Origin: Pseudomonas sp. KU26590
Lineage (GTDB): Bacteria > Pseudomonadota > Gammaproteobacteria > Pseudomonadales > Pseudomonadaceae
Assembly: GCF_026153515.1 (NCBI RefSeq)
Contig: NZ_CP110644.1
Coordinates: forward strand, 2,385,501 to 2,449,500
Length of the DNA stretch: 64,000 nt
Reading direction: 5' to 3'
The notes beneath the pieces were generated by a model that saw nothing but the letters and a program-made list of their open reading frames with translations, made no database searches and was not told the DNA's origin. The translations under genes were made by a program, and so were the position numbers. Below are positions 9,038-18,071 of the stretch, piece by piece. Every line of letters begins with the position of its first letter. Position 1 is the first letter of the stretch.

Positions 9038-9395
9038 AGTGAAATCCTCGGGACGTTTTTGTTGTTATGACAAAGCCGGTTGCCGGCTCCGGGAGGCGGG
9101 TGGAGCTGTCAGGCTGATTTGTTGACTGAAAGGTCAGAAACGTGCGCCAGGGGATTATGCTTTTGTATACAAATAATGCAAATAATGTTTTCGATCGTGC
9201 GCTGAATATTTGTCGGATTGTGTGCATAACGGCCCGTCACTTCGGGACCTGTGCAGACTTGACCGGCTGTGTACAATGCGCCATTACTTTTACTGTGACT
9301 TTGCCGGGATATCTGCTATTGGTTGCTCCAACAGTGGTCGTACCCGCCCTGATCACGGCAAGGCCCCGCGCCGGATTCCGTTACCACGAGTGCCC
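9038..9395. promoter_or_regulatory. Divergent permease/gntR control region with three palindromes
   Basis: The 358-bp gap contains TGACTGAAAGGTCA at 9123-9136, TTGTATACAA at 9163-9172 and CTGTGTACAA at 9267-9276. The first matches two sites before xdhA; the others match two sites between puuE and uraH. The permease promoter therefore carries signatures of both putative regulons, and a site close to gntR is consistent with autoregulation. Assignment of each motif to one regulator is inference. Confidence 0.65.
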
Positions 9396-10160
9396 ATGAA
9401 CGATCAGTTGCAACCTCTCAAGAAACACCCACGCACGGCCAAATCTGGCCGCAGCGGGACCCAGGACGACATCGTCTACGCGCACATTTTCGAGGCGATT
9501 CTCGAACAGCGTCTGGCGCCCGGCACCAAGCTGAGCGAAGAAGCCCTCGGTGAAATCTTCGGCGTCAGCCGCACCATCATTCGCCGCGCATTGTCGCGTC
9601 TCGCCCACGAAGGCGTGGTGTTGCTGCGCCCGAACCGTGGCGCGGTGGTGGCCAGCCCGAGCGTCGAAGAGGCACGACAGGTGTTCTTCGCCCGGCGTCT
9701 GGTGGAGAAGGCGATCACTGAACTGGCGGTCGAGCACGCCACGGCGGAACAGCTGAGCGAGCTGCGTCAGATGGTCAGCGACGAGCGCGACAGTTTTTCG
9801 AAAGGGGATCGCGGGGCGGGGATTCGTCTGTCGGGGGAATTTCATCTGAAGCTGGCGGAAGCGGCGAAAAACGCTCCACTGATCAGCTTCCAGCGCAGCC
9901 TGGTGTCGCAGACCTCGTTGATCATCGCCCAGTACGAAAGCGGCAACCGCTCGCACTGCTCGTACGATGAACACACCCAACTGATCGATGCCATCGAAGC
10001 CCGGGATGCAACGTTGGCGGTAAGCCTGATGATGCATCACATGGATCACATCGACAGCAAGCTCAACCTCGACGAAGACAGCGCCTCCGACGACCTCCAC
10101 GCCGTGTTCTCGCACCTGATGCTGCCGAAGAAAAAGGCAGGGCGCAGCACGGCGGTGTGA
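9396..10160 (+). CDS. GntR-family regulator, FadR/FCD type
   Basis: A 254-aa transcription factor. The N-terminal winged helix runs from about residue 28 to 95 (LAPGTKLSEEALGEIFGVSR followed by a recognition helix and RPNRGAVVA). The FCD ligand-binding domain follows, with the conserved GEFHLKLAEAAKN and, near the C-terminus, MMHHMDHI, giving the histidines expected for metal or effector binding. The ATG at 9396 was preferred; the frame runs 62 codons further up without homology. It is divergent from the permease and sits amid purine genes, so it is likely the regulator binding TTGTATACAA. Its last codons lie inside the tandem repeat that follows. Confidence 0.9.
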   Translation: MNDQLQPLKKHPRTAKSGRSGTQDDIVYAHIFEAILEQRLAPGTKLSEEALGEIFGVSRTIIRRALSRLAHEGVVLLRPNRGAVVASPSVEEARQVFFARRLVEKAITELAVEHATAEQLSELRQMVSDERDSFSKGDRGAGIRLSGEFHLKLAEAAKNAPLISFQRSLVSQTSLIIAQYESGNRSHCSYDEHTQLIDAIEARDATLAVSLMMHHMDHIDSKLNLDEDSASDDLHAVFSHLMLPKKKAGRSTAV

Positions 10161-10824
10161 TGCCTGCAGTAAGCCGTGCAGTTCGCGGCGTACACCTCAC
10201 CGGCGTCAAGCACATCATTTTCGGCGAGCGCAGCACCTGTAGGAACGCGCTTGCCCGCGAACGCGTTATTTCAGCCAGCCTATATGTTGCTGGCCCACCG
10301 CATTCGCGGGCAAGCGCGCTCCTACAACGTTCGGTGGGGATGGGGAATTACCGGTCCGACCGTATACCTGCGAGCGTGCTAACGAAAGTAGGGCGCAGCA
10401 CGGCGGTGTGATGCCGGCAGTAAGCCGTGCAGTTCGCGGCGTACACCTCACCGGCGTCAAGCACATCATTTTCGGCGAGCGCGGCACCTGTAGGAGCGCG
10501 CTTGCCCGCGAACGCGTTATTTCAGCCAGCCTATATGTTGCTGACCCACCGCATTCGCGGGCAGTGCGCTCCTACAACGTTCGGTGGGGATGGGGAATTA
10601 CCGGTCCGACCGAATACCTGCGAGCGTGCTAACGAAAGCAGGGCGCAGCACGGCGGTGTGATGCCTGCAGTAAGCCGTGCAGTTCGCGGCGTACACCTCA
10701 CCGGCGTCAAGCACATCATTTTCGGCGAGCGCAGCACCTGTAGCAGCTTGCCCGCGAACGCGTTATTTCAGCCAGCCTATATGTTGCTGACCCACCGCAT
10801 TCGCGGGCAAGCGCGCTCCTACAG
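10137..10824. repeat. Tandem array: 250-bp unit, two full copies and a partial third
   Basis: Unit starts are at 10137, 10388 and 10638 (spacing 251 and 250). The third copy stops near 10824, after the REP pair. Each unit begins with a copy of the last codons of the upstream gntR gene (RSTAV and stop), then a unique stretch, then a REP pair of the GCGCTTGCCCGCGA type. Differences between copies are few: a short deletion in the first REP arm of copy 3 and in the second arm of copy 2. No gene is present in 10161-10877. Confidence 0.92.
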
Positions 10825-10877
10825 TGCGGCGTTTGTGAGGGCGAGTCCGAAACAAACCTGCGGACATTCCATTGTTT

Positions 10878-12194
10878 TTAGCGCTTATGCACCAACGCCC
10901 CCGCCGAATACGTTTCGCTCACGGTCCGGTCATCCCCCAGGGTCATCAACACAAACAACTGCTCTTCAATGCTCGTCGCCTGACTCATGCGGTAGGCCAG
11001 CAGCGGGGTGGCGTTGAAGTCCAGCACCACGAAGTCCGCTTCGCTGCCCGGTTGCAGGTCGCCGATCTTGTCCTCCAGCCGCAGGGCCCGTGCGCCGCCC
11101 AGTGTCGCCAGGTACAGCGATTTGAACGGGCTCAGTTTGGCGCCTTGCAGCTGCATGACTTTGTACGCCTCGTTTAACGTGTGCAGCAGCGAGAAACTCG
11201 TCCCGGCGCCGACATCGGTGCCCAGGCCGACATTGACCTTATGCTTTTCCGCCATTGGCAAATTGAACAAGCCGCTGCCGAGGAACAGGTTGGAGGTCGG
11301 GCAGAAGGCGATGGCTGACCCGGTTTCCGCCAGGCGCTGACACTCTTGGTCGCACAGGTGCACGCCGTGGGCAAACACCGAGCGCTCGCCGAGCAGGTTG
11401 AAATGGTCGTACACGTCCAGGTAGTTCTTGCGCTCCGGGAACAGTGCCTTGACCCAGTCGACTTCCTTCAGGTTTTCACTGATGTGGGTCTGCATGTACA
11501 GGTCGGGGTATTCGGTCAACAACTGGCCGGCAAGGGTCAATTGTTCAGGGGTGCTGGTCGGCGCAAAACGCGGGGTCACGGCGTAATGCAGACGGCCCTT
11601 GCCATGCCAGCGTTCGATCAGCGCCTTGCTGTCGACGTAGCTGGATTCGGCGGTGTCCACCAGATAATCCGGCGCGTTGCGGTCCATCATCACCTTGCCG
11701 GCGATCAGGCGCAGATTGAGCTTCTCGGCGGCACTGAACAGCGCGTCCACCGACTCCTTGTGCCGACTGCCGAACACCAGCGCGGTGGTGGTGCCGTTGC
11801 GCAGCAATTCCTTGAGAAAGATGTCAGCCACCTGCGCCGAATGCTCGGGGTCGGCGAACTGCTTCTCGCAGGGAAACACGTAGGTGTTCAGCCAGTCGAG
11901 CAACTGCTCGCCGTAGGAGCCGACCATGCCGGTCTGCGGCAAATGAATGTGAGTGTCGATGAAACCGGCGGTAATGAGCGCGTCCTGATAGCTGACGATT
12001 TCGACGTCGTCGGCGAGGGTCTTCAGCAGGTCTTCGGCATTGCCGAGGGCGACGATCTTGCCGTTTTCGACCAGCATCAGGCCGTCTTCGAAATACTCGT
12101 ACGACGCTTCCACCGCCACGTCGGCAGGGTCGGCGATGCTGTGAATGATGGCGGCGCGGTAGGCCTTTTTAGCGTTGCTGATATCAAGAGTCAT
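10878..12194 (-). CDS. guaD: Guanine deaminase
   Basis: Deaminates guanine to xanthine with one zinc ion. The 438-aa amidohydrolase shows the metal motif GFIDTHIHLPQ near residue 80, then QTHISENLKEVDWV, FAHGVHL and the late aspartate in VGLGTDVGAGTSFS. The guanine deaminase signature SYGEQLLDWLNTYVFPCE is present too. It lies 24 bp after xdhC on the same strand, so the operon runs xdhA-xdhB-xdhC-guaD. This pairs the enzyme making xanthine with the enzyme oxidising it. Length is normal. Confidence 0.96.
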   Translation of the reverse strand: MTLDISNAKKAYRAAIIHSIADPADVAVEASYEYFEDGLMLVENGKIVALGNAEDLLKTLADDVEIVSYQDALITAGFIDTHIHLPQTGMVGSYGEQLLDWLNTYVFPCEKQFADPEHSAQVADIFLKELLRNGTTTALVFGSRHKESVDALFSAAEKLNLRLIAGKVMMDRNAPDYLVDTAESSYVDSKALIERWHGKGRLHYAVTPRFAPTSTPEQLTLAGQLLTEYPDLYMQTHISENLKEVDWVKALFPERKNYLDVYDHFNLLGERSVFAHGVHLCDQECQRLAETGSAIAFCPTSNLFLGSGLFNLPMAEKHKVNVGLGTDVGAGTSFSLLHTLNEAYKVMQLQGAKLSPFKSLYLATLGGARALRLEDKIGDLQPGSEADFVVLDFNATPLLAYRMSQATSIEEQLFVLMTLGDDRTVSETYSAGALVHKR

Positions 12195-12218
12195 GTCAGT
12201 TGATCGTTCTTCCGGGAT

Positions 12219-13058
12219 TCATTGGGCCTGGCTGCGGCGGGACACCGGCAGCAGCTTGGCGACAGGTTCGGCAGTGGTGCTTTGCTCGCCGAAATGAGCG
12301 TTGTAGGTGGCGATCACTTCGCCGGCGATCGACACGGCGATTTCCATGGGCAGCTTGCCTTTGACCTCGGTCAGTCCCATCGGACAACGCATGCGCTGCA
12401 GCACCGCAGCGTCGAAGCCGCGATCCCGCAAACGATGCTCGAATTTCACGCGCTTGGTTTTCGAGCCGATCAGGCCGAAATAGCTGAAATCCCCCCGCTT
12501 GAGAATGGCGGCGGCGAGTTCCAGGTCCAGCTGATGATTGTGGGTCATGACGATGCAATAGCTGCCAGCGGGAAGGTGATCGACTTCTTCGATGACGTCC
12601 TCGCTGAGGATCTGCGTCACGCCTTCCGGCATGTGCGCGGGAAATTCAGCCTCGCGGGAATCGATCCAGCGCACGCGGCAGGGCAGGCTGGCGAGCAGCG
12701 GCACCAGCGCCCGCCCGACGTGGCCGGCGCCGAACACCGCAATGTGCGCCTGGGGCTGGCCCATGGGCTCGAACAGCAATACGTTCACGCCGCCGCAGCA
12801 CTGGCCCAGGCTGGCGCCAAGGCTGAAGCGCTCCAGACGGGTTTGCTGGCTACCGCTGGCGAGCATCTCCCGGGCGATTTCCATGGCCTTGTATTCCAGA
12901 TGACCGCCGCCGATGGTGTCGAAGATGCGCCCGGCGCTGACGACCATTTTCGAGCCCGCATTGCGCGGCGTCGAGCCACGCTCCTCGATGATGGTCACCA
13001 GCACGCAGGCCTCGCCCTGGTGCTGCAAGTCGGCGAGGGCACTGATCCAGTTATTCAT
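12219..13058 (-). CDS. xdhC: Xanthine dehydrogenase accessory protein XdhC
   Basis: Binds and delivers the sulfurated molybdenum cofactor to xanthine dehydrogenase. From the ATG at 13058, which has AGGAG 7-8 bases upstream, the 279-aa protein starts MNNWISALADLQHQGEA. It carries the XdhC N-terminal signature RGSTPRNAGSKM with GGGHLEYKA, the cysteine pair in GQCCGG, and a C-terminal Rossmann-like domain beginning IAVFGAGHVGRAL. The open frame continues to 13223 but that part overlaps a REP pair and looks non-coding. It is third in xdhABC-guaD. Confidence 0.95.
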   Translation of the reverse strand: MNNWISALADLQHQGEACVLVTIIEERGSTPRNAGSKMVVSAGRIFDTIGGGHLEYKAMEIAREMLASGSQQTRLERFSLGASLGQCCGGVNVLLFEPMGQPQAHIAVFGAGHVGRALVPLLASLPCRVRWIDSREAEFPAHMPEGVTQILSEDVIEEVDHLPAGSYCIVMTHNHQLDLELAAAILKRGDFSYFGLIGSKTKRVKFEHRLRDRGFDAAVLQRMRCPMGLTEVKGKLPMEIAVSIAGEVIATYNAHFGEQSTTAEPVAKLLPVSRRSQAQ

Positions 13059-13114
13059 GTGTGTCTCCTGATCGTTGTTGCGACGATCAAAATCTGTGGT
13101 GTCTGTGCTGGCCT

Positions 13115-13200
13115 CATCGCGGGCAAGCGCGCTCCTACAGAGAACCGCATTCCGACTGTAGGAGCGACCGGGGTGGCGCTCCACCTTGCCCGCGAAGGCG
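13115..13200. repeat. REP pair between xdhB and xdhC
   Basis: Inverted arms GCGGGCAAGCGCGCTCCTAC and TAGGAGCGACCGGGGTGGCG... CCTTGCCCGCGAAGG. The right-hand arm carries an insertion (accggggtgg) that interrupts the palindrome. It separates xdhB from xdhC-guaD and could modulate mRNA stability between the two halves of the operon. Confidence 0.75.
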
Positions 13201-13219
13201 TCATCTGCGCCGACGAAAA

Positions 13220-15628
13220 TCAAACCGAGGAAACCGTCAACTCATGGGCGACACCTTCCGCTTCCGGCATCGCAGCCCGCAAAGCCCGCATCTGCTCACA
13301 CCCCCACAACACCCGCTCCGGGGTCGCCGGCGCGTCGATCTTCGGTTGATGCTTGTAATCACCCAGACTCGCCACCGCATCCTTGATCGCGCACCAGGCG
13401 GCGATGCCCAGCATGAACGGCGGCTCGCCCACGGCTTTGGAATGAAACACCGTGTCTTCGGGGTTCTTGCGGTTCTCCACCAGCTTCACACGCAGGTCCG
13501 CCGGCATGTCGGCCACGGCCGGAATCTTGTAGCTGGCCGGGCCGTTGGTCATCAGCTTGCCCTTGTCGTTCCAGACCAGTTCCTCGGTCGTCAGCCAGCC
13601 CATCCCTTGAATGTAGCCGCCCTCGACCTGGCCGATGTCGATGGCCGGGTTCAGGGAGGCGCCGACGTCATGAAGAATGTCCGTGCGCAGCATTTTGTAT
13701 TCACCGGTCAGGGTGTCGACCAGCACCTCGGTACAGGCCGCGCCAAACGCAAAGTAATAGAAGGGCCGGCCGCGCGCCTGGCTGCGGTCGTAGAAAATCT
13801 TCGGCGTCTTGTAATAGCCGGTGCTCGACAGCGACACCTGACCCATCCACGCCTGCTGCGCCAGGGTGTCGAAGCTGATGACCTGCTCGCCGACGCGCAC
13901 GTGGCCGTTGCGAAACTCGACCCGCGATTCATCGCACTGGTAATGCTTCGCCGCGAATTCCACCAGCCGCTGCTTGAGGATTTCCGCAGCGTTCTGCGCG
14001 GCCTTGCCGTTCAGGTCCGCTCCGCTGGAGGCTGCCGTCGGCGACGTGTTTGGCACCTTGTCGGTGTTGGTCGCGGTGATCTGCACACGGTCGATGTCGA
14101 CCTGAAACACCTCGGCCACCACCTGCGCCACCTTGACGTTCAGGCCCTGGCCCATCTCGGTGCCGCCGTGATTGAGATGAATGCTGCCGTCGGTGTAGAT
14201 GTGGATGAGCGCGCCGGCCTGATTGAGGAAGCTGGCGGTGAAGGAAATACCGAATTTCACCGGGGTCAGCGCCAGGCCTTTCTTCAGAATCGGGCTGTGG
14301 GCGTTGTAGGCCGTGATCGCTTTGCGCCGCTCTGCGTAATCACTGCTTGCTTCCAGTTCGGCAGTCATTTCTTCGAGCATGTTGTGCTCGACGGTCTGGT
14401 AGTAGTGCGTGACGTTGCGCTCGGTCTTGCCGTAGTAGTTGGCTTTGCGCACCGCCAGCGGGTCCTTGCCCAGATGCCGGGCGATGGCGTCCATCACTTC
14501 CTCGATGGCGACCATCCCTTGGGGGCCACCGAAGCCGCGATACGCCGTGTTCGACGCGGTGTTGGTCTTGCAGCGATGGCCATTGATGGTGGCGTCGCCC
14601 AGGTAGTAGGAATTGTCGGCATGAAACATCGCGCGGTCGACGATGGACGCCGACAGGTCCGGCGAATAACCGCAGTTGCCCGCCAGCTCCAGCTGAATGC
14701 CGTGCAAGCGCCCGTCGTTGTCGAAGCCCACGTCGTACTCGACGTAAAACGGATGACGCTTGCCGGTCATCATCATGTCTTCCATGCGCGGCAGGCGCAT
14801 CTTGGTCGGCTGGCCGGTCAGGCGCGCAATCACCGCGCACAGGCACGCGGGGCTCGCGGCCTGGGTTTCCTTGCCGCCGAAGCCGCCACCCATACGGCGC
14901 ATGTCGACGACGATCTTGTTCATCGACACATCCAGCACTTCGGCGACGAGCTTCTGCACTTCGGTCGGGTTCTGCGTCGAGCAATAGACGATCATGCCGC
15001 CGTCTTCGGTGGGCATCACCGACGAAATCTGCGTTTCCAGGTAAAAGTGTTCCTGACCGCCGATGTGCAGCGTGCCCTGAATGCGGTGTGTCGCGGACGC
15101 CAGCGCCGTCGCCGAATCGCCGCGCTGGTGGGTGTGGCTGTCGAGCACGAAATGCTTGTCGCGGTAGGCCTGGACGACGTCGAGCACGGGCTCCAAGTCT
15201 TCGTATTCGATGATCGCGGCCATCGCTGCCTTACGTGCGGTTTCCAGATCCCGGGCCGCCACGGCAATCACCGGTTGACCGACGAACTCGACCTTGTCGA
15301 TGGCCAGCAACGGGTCGCCGGGCAGCAGCGGGCCGATGTCCTTGAGGCCCGGAATGTCTTCATGGGTGATGGCGATGCGCACGCCGTCGAAGGCGTAGCA
15401 GGGCGACACGTCGACGCGGACGATGCGCGCATGGGCACGGTCGGACAGCCGCGCATACACGTGCAACTGATTGGGGAATTCGAGGCGGTCGTCGATGTAG
15501 ATCGCTTCGCCGGACACGTGCTTGTCGGCGCTGTCGTGCTTGACGCTGCGACCGACGCCGGTGGTCAGGTCCTGTTGAAACAGGGCGACCATTTCTTCCT
15601 GGGACCTGGCTGAATGATGGTTAGACAT
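13220..15628 (-). CDS. xdhB: Xanthine dehydrogenase, molybdenum-binding subunit
   Basis: Catalytic subunit that oxidises hypoxanthine and xanthine to urate. The 802-aa protein has the molybdenum-hydroxylase motifs in order: GGQEHFYLETQ, RMGGGFGGKETQ, TAYRGFGGPQGMVAIEEVMD, NHGGTEMGQGLNVKVAQV, and the catalytic glutamate in KAVGEPPFMLG. The ATG at 15628 overlaps the end of xdhA by 8 bases. With XdhA it forms the bacterial two-subunit enzyme, which needs XdhC for cofactor insertion. No defects were noticed. Confidence 0.97.
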   Translation of the reverse strand: MSNHHSARSQEEMVALFQQDLTTGVGRSVKHDSADKHVSGEAIYIDDRLEFPNQLHVYARLSDRAHARIVRVDVSPCYAFDGVRIAITHEDIPGLKDIGPLLPGDPLLAIDKVEFVGQPVIAVAARDLETARKAAMAAIIEYEDLEPVLDVVQAYRDKHFVLDSHTHQRGDSATALASATHRIQGTLHIGGQEHFYLETQISSVMPTEDGGMIVYCSTQNPTEVQKLVAEVLDVSMNKIVVDMRRMGGGFGGKETQAASPACLCAVIARLTGQPTKMRLPRMEDMMMTGKRHPFYVEYDVGFDNDGRLHGIQLELAGNCGYSPDLSASIVDRAMFHADNSYYLGDATINGHRCKTNTASNTAYRGFGGPQGMVAIEEVMDAIARHLGKDPLAVRKANYYGKTERNVTHYYQTVEHNMLEEMTAELEASSDYAERRKAITAYNAHSPILKKGLALTPVKFGISFTASFLNQAGALIHIYTDGSIHLNHGGTEMGQGLNVKVAQVVAEVFQVDIDRVQITATNTDKVPNTSPTAASSGADLNGKAAQNAAEILKQRLVEFAAKHYQCDESRVEFRNGHVRVGEQVISFDTLAQQAWMGQVSLSSTGYYKTPKIFYDRSQARGRPFYYFAFGAACTEVLVDTLTGEYKMLRTDILHDVGASLNPAIDIGQVEGGYIQGMGWLTTEELVWNDKGKLMTNGPASYKIPAVADMPADLRVKLVENRKNPEDTVFHSKAVGEPPFMLGIAAWCAIKDAVASLGDYKHQPKIDAPATPERVLWGCEQMRALRAAMPEAEGVAHELTVSSV

Positions 15629-17090
15629 AAGCTGTCACCCGCGTCTGGATGTGGGGCGTTTGCACTTCAATGAAGTATTTGCGCAGCAGGTTCTGCGCGC
15701 TGAGCAGGCGGTATTCCTTGCTCGCGCGAAAGTCCGTCAGCGGCGTGAAGTCCTCGGCCAGTGCGGCGCAGGCGCGCTCAATAGTGGCGGATGTCCACGG
15801 CTGGCCGAGCAGCGCCTGCTCGCAATGGGCCGCGCGTTTGGGGATCGCCGCCATGCCGCCGAAGGCCGCGCGGGCGTCGACGATGGCACCGTTCTCGACC
15901 TGCACGCGAAACGCTGCGCACACCGCCGAGATGTCGTCGTCCAGCCGCTTTGAAACCTTGTAGGCGCGAAACGTCTGCCGGGCGTTGGCTCGGGGCACGA
16001 TGATGCGCTCAATGAACTCGCTTTCCTGACGCACCGTCACGCGGTAATCGATGAAGTAATCCTCCAGCGCCAGGGTGCGGGTCTGCTCGCCCTTGCGCAG
16101 CACGATCTTCGCGCCCAGTGCGATGAGCAGGGGCGGGGAGTCGCCGATTGGCGAAGCGTTGCCGATGTTGCCGCCGAGGGTGCCCTGATTGCGGATCTGC
16201 AGCGATGCAAAACGGTGCAGTAATTCGCCGAAATCCGGGTACTCGCGGCTCAGTGCTTCGTAGCAATCGGTGAGGGCCGTGGCCGCGCCGATCTCGATGC
16301 GGTCTTCGAAATGCTCGATCTTCTTCATCGCGGCGACGTTGCCGACGTAGATCATCACCGGCAGCGGGCGATGGAATTGCGTCACTTCAAGGGCCAGGTC
16401 GGTGCCGCCGGCCAGCAGCCGGGCTTGGGGATAGGCATCGTAGAGATCAGCCACGTCGGCCACAGTCAACGGCACCAGGCAGCGCTTGTCGCCGCTGTTC
16501 AGCTCGCCGGTTTGGGTCGGCGCGATGGCCTTGAGGCGGGCGATGGTCTGGGCGGTCAGGGCATCGAACTGATCTGCCTGCGGTTGGCTGCAGCATTGCT
16601 CGGCCGCTGCGAGGATCGGTCGATAACCGGTGCAGCGGCACAGATTGCCCGCCAGGGCTTCGTGAGCCTGGGCGTGCCTGGTTTCGGGGGAGGCGGATTC
16701 GGCGATGTTCTTTTGCAGCGCGAACAGCGACATCACAAAGCCCGGCGTACAGAACCCGCACTGGGAACCGTGGCAGTCGACCATCGCCTGCTGAACGCTG
16801 TGCAAGCGGCCCTGATGCTTGAGGTCTTCAACGCTGATCAGTTGCTTGCCGTGCAGCGAGGCCACGAAGGTCAGGCAAGAATTGAGGCTGCGATAACTGA
16901 GTTGCTCCCGGCCCGCTGCATCGGTGGTCAGCTCGCCAACGACCACGGTGCACGCGCCGCAATCGCCGCTGGCGCAGCCTTCTTTGGTGCCGGACTTGTG
17001 CAGGTGCTCGCGCAGGTAATTGAGCACCGTGACGTTCGGGTCCAGAGCCTGTTCGGTTTTCAGCGCTTGGTTCAGGAGAAACTGGATCAC
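15621..17090 (-). CDS. xdhA: Xanthine dehydrogenase, [2Fe-2S]/FAD subunit
   Basis: Electron-transfer subunit. The N-terminal domain has plant-type [2Fe-2S] cysteines in GCASGDCGACTVVVGE, and a second cluster in QCGFCTPGFVMSL with GNLCRCTGYRPI. The FAD domain has LLAGGTDLALEVT and IRNQGTLGGNIGNASPIGDS. I favour the GTG at 17090 (489 aa, protein starting with IQFLLNQALKTEQAL), matching the usual family start; an upstream start at 17123 would add 11 residues. Two TGAC-N6-GTCA palindromes lie about 90-125 bp upstream, and a FadR-type regulator is divergently transcribed, so it likely controls this operon. Confidence 0.94.
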   Translation of the reverse strand: MIQFLLNQALKTEQALDPNVTVLNYLREHLHKSGTKEGCASGDCGACTVVVGELTTDAAGREQLSYRSLNSCLTFVASLHGKQLISVEDLKHQGRLHSVQQAMVDCHGSQCGFCTPGFVMSLFALQKNIAESASPETRHAQAHEALAGNLCRCTGYRPILAAAEQCCSQPQADQFDALTAQTIARLKAIAPTQTGELNSGDKRCLVPLTVADVADLYDAYPQARLLAGGTDLALEVTQFHRPLPVMIYVGNVAAMKKIEHFEDRIEIGAATALTDCYEALSREYPDFGELLHRFASLQIRNQGTLGGNIGNASPIGDSPPLLIALGAKIVLRKGEQTRTLALEDYFIDYRVTVRQESEFIERIIVPRANARQTFRAYKVSKRLDDDISAVCAAFRVQVENGAIVDARAAFGGMAAIPKRAAHCEQALLGQPWTSATIERACAALAEDFTPLTDFRASKEYRLLSAQNLLRKYFIEVQTPHIQTRVTAYV

Positions 17091-17178
17091 GGGTCGCGCC
17101 TCGTTCTTGTCGTTAAAAAGCACTGGTCACAGGTGCCGGCGGAAGGGTCATCGAACATGTCGATGAATCTATCAGCTC

Positions 17179-17215
17179 TGACTATCGGGTCAATTAATAT
17201 CTGACTCAAAGGTCA
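17179..17215. promoter_or_regulatory. Tandem TGAC-N6-GTCA sites before xdhA
   Basis: TGACTATCGGGTCA (17179-17192) and TGACTCAAAGGTCA (17202-17215) have centres 23 bp apart, about two helical turns. Both lie in the 318-bp gap between divergent xdhA and the regulator at 17409. A third copy, TGACTGAAAGGTCA, lies at 9123 before the purine permease. The spacing suits cooperative binding of a dimeric regulator to one DNA face (inference). Confidence 0.65.
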
Positions 17216-17408
17216 AGAAATTCATTATTTCCTGAAATTGCCGATAACCCACCTGACGATGACGTTTAAAGACGGCGTGCTTGTGATCAGAACATGTCCG
17301 TGTTTCTGCTTATTTCGTGCCAGTTTCCACAGTATGGCCCTGCGCCACAGACGTGCAGTGCGATACACTCCGCCGCTTGTATGCGACCCAAGAAGTTGAA
17401 GGTAAGAA

Positions 17409-18068
17409 ATGACGTTCAAGGCACCTGACAGCCTCGCCGAGCAGATCGCTCACCACCTTGCCGAGCGCATCATCCGCGGCGAGCTCAAGCCAGGGGAGCG
17501 GATTCAGGAGCAGAAGGTCACGGCCGCACTGAACGTGAGCCGTGGCTCGGTGCGCGAGGCGCTGCTGATTCTCGAGCGTCGCCACCTGATCGTGATCCTG
17601 CCCCGTCGCGGCGCGCAGGTCTCGGTCCTGACCCCGCACAACATCACCAGCCTCTGCGCCCTGATGAGCGAGATGTACATCCTGCTCGGTCTCGCTGTTG
17701 CGCGAAGCTGGAAGGAGCCCGTTGACCTCGCGCCGTTCCAGCAGATTCAGCAGCGGCTCATCGCCAGTTGCGAGCGCCAGGACGTCAAGGGCTTCGTCGA
17801 AGAGAGCTTCAATGTCATGCGCGCGGCCTATCCGTTCGCCAATAACCCGTACCTGGAAGAGACCGTCGAGAACCTGCAGCCCTCCATGAGCCGCTTCTAC
17901 TTCCTCGCGCTGCATCAACGCCAGACGGAAATGAGCGAATACCTGACCCTTTTCGGCCAATTGCTCGAAGCGGTGGTGGCGCGGGATCTGGCGCGCATCC
18001 GCGACGTGCTGACCTGCTACGCCGAGCGCAGCTGCCAATCGGTGCTGTCTGCCCTGGCGGCCAGCTGA
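17409..18068 (+). CDS. GntR-family regulator with an atypical FCD domain
   Basis: A 219-aa regulator. The winged helix covers about residues 8-75 (ELKPGERIQEQKVTAALNVS then RGSVREALLILERR and RRGAQVSVL). The remainder is an all-helical FCD-like domain, but the histidines that usually bind metal in FadR-type FCD domains are not at the expected places (ESFNVMRAAYPFANNPYLEE and LFGQLLEAVVARDL instead). It is divergent from xdhA with two palindromes between. Only 3 bp separate it from smc, so smc may be partly co-transcribed. A role in xdh and permease control is inferred. Confidence 0.82.
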   Translation: MTFKAPDSLAEQIAHHLAERIIRGELKPGERIQEQKVTAALNVSRGSVREALLILERRHLIVILPRRGAQVSVLTPHNITSLCALMSEMYILLGLAVARSWKEPVDLAPFQQIQQRLIASCERQDVKGFVEESFNVMRAAYPFANNPYLEETVENLQPSMSRFYFLALHQRQTEMSEYLTLFGQLLEAVVARDLARIRDVLTCYAERSCQSVLSALAAS

Positions 18069-18071
18069 TTC

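Noticed and set aside
10161..10877. CRISPR-like array
   Set aside because: Units are 250 bp with REP hairpins, not short direct repeats with unique spacers, and no cas gene is present.
13061..15613. 850-aa plus-strand open frame opposite xdhB
   Set aside because: It lies antisense to xdhB, which has all family motifs; the frame is an artefact of high third-position GC.
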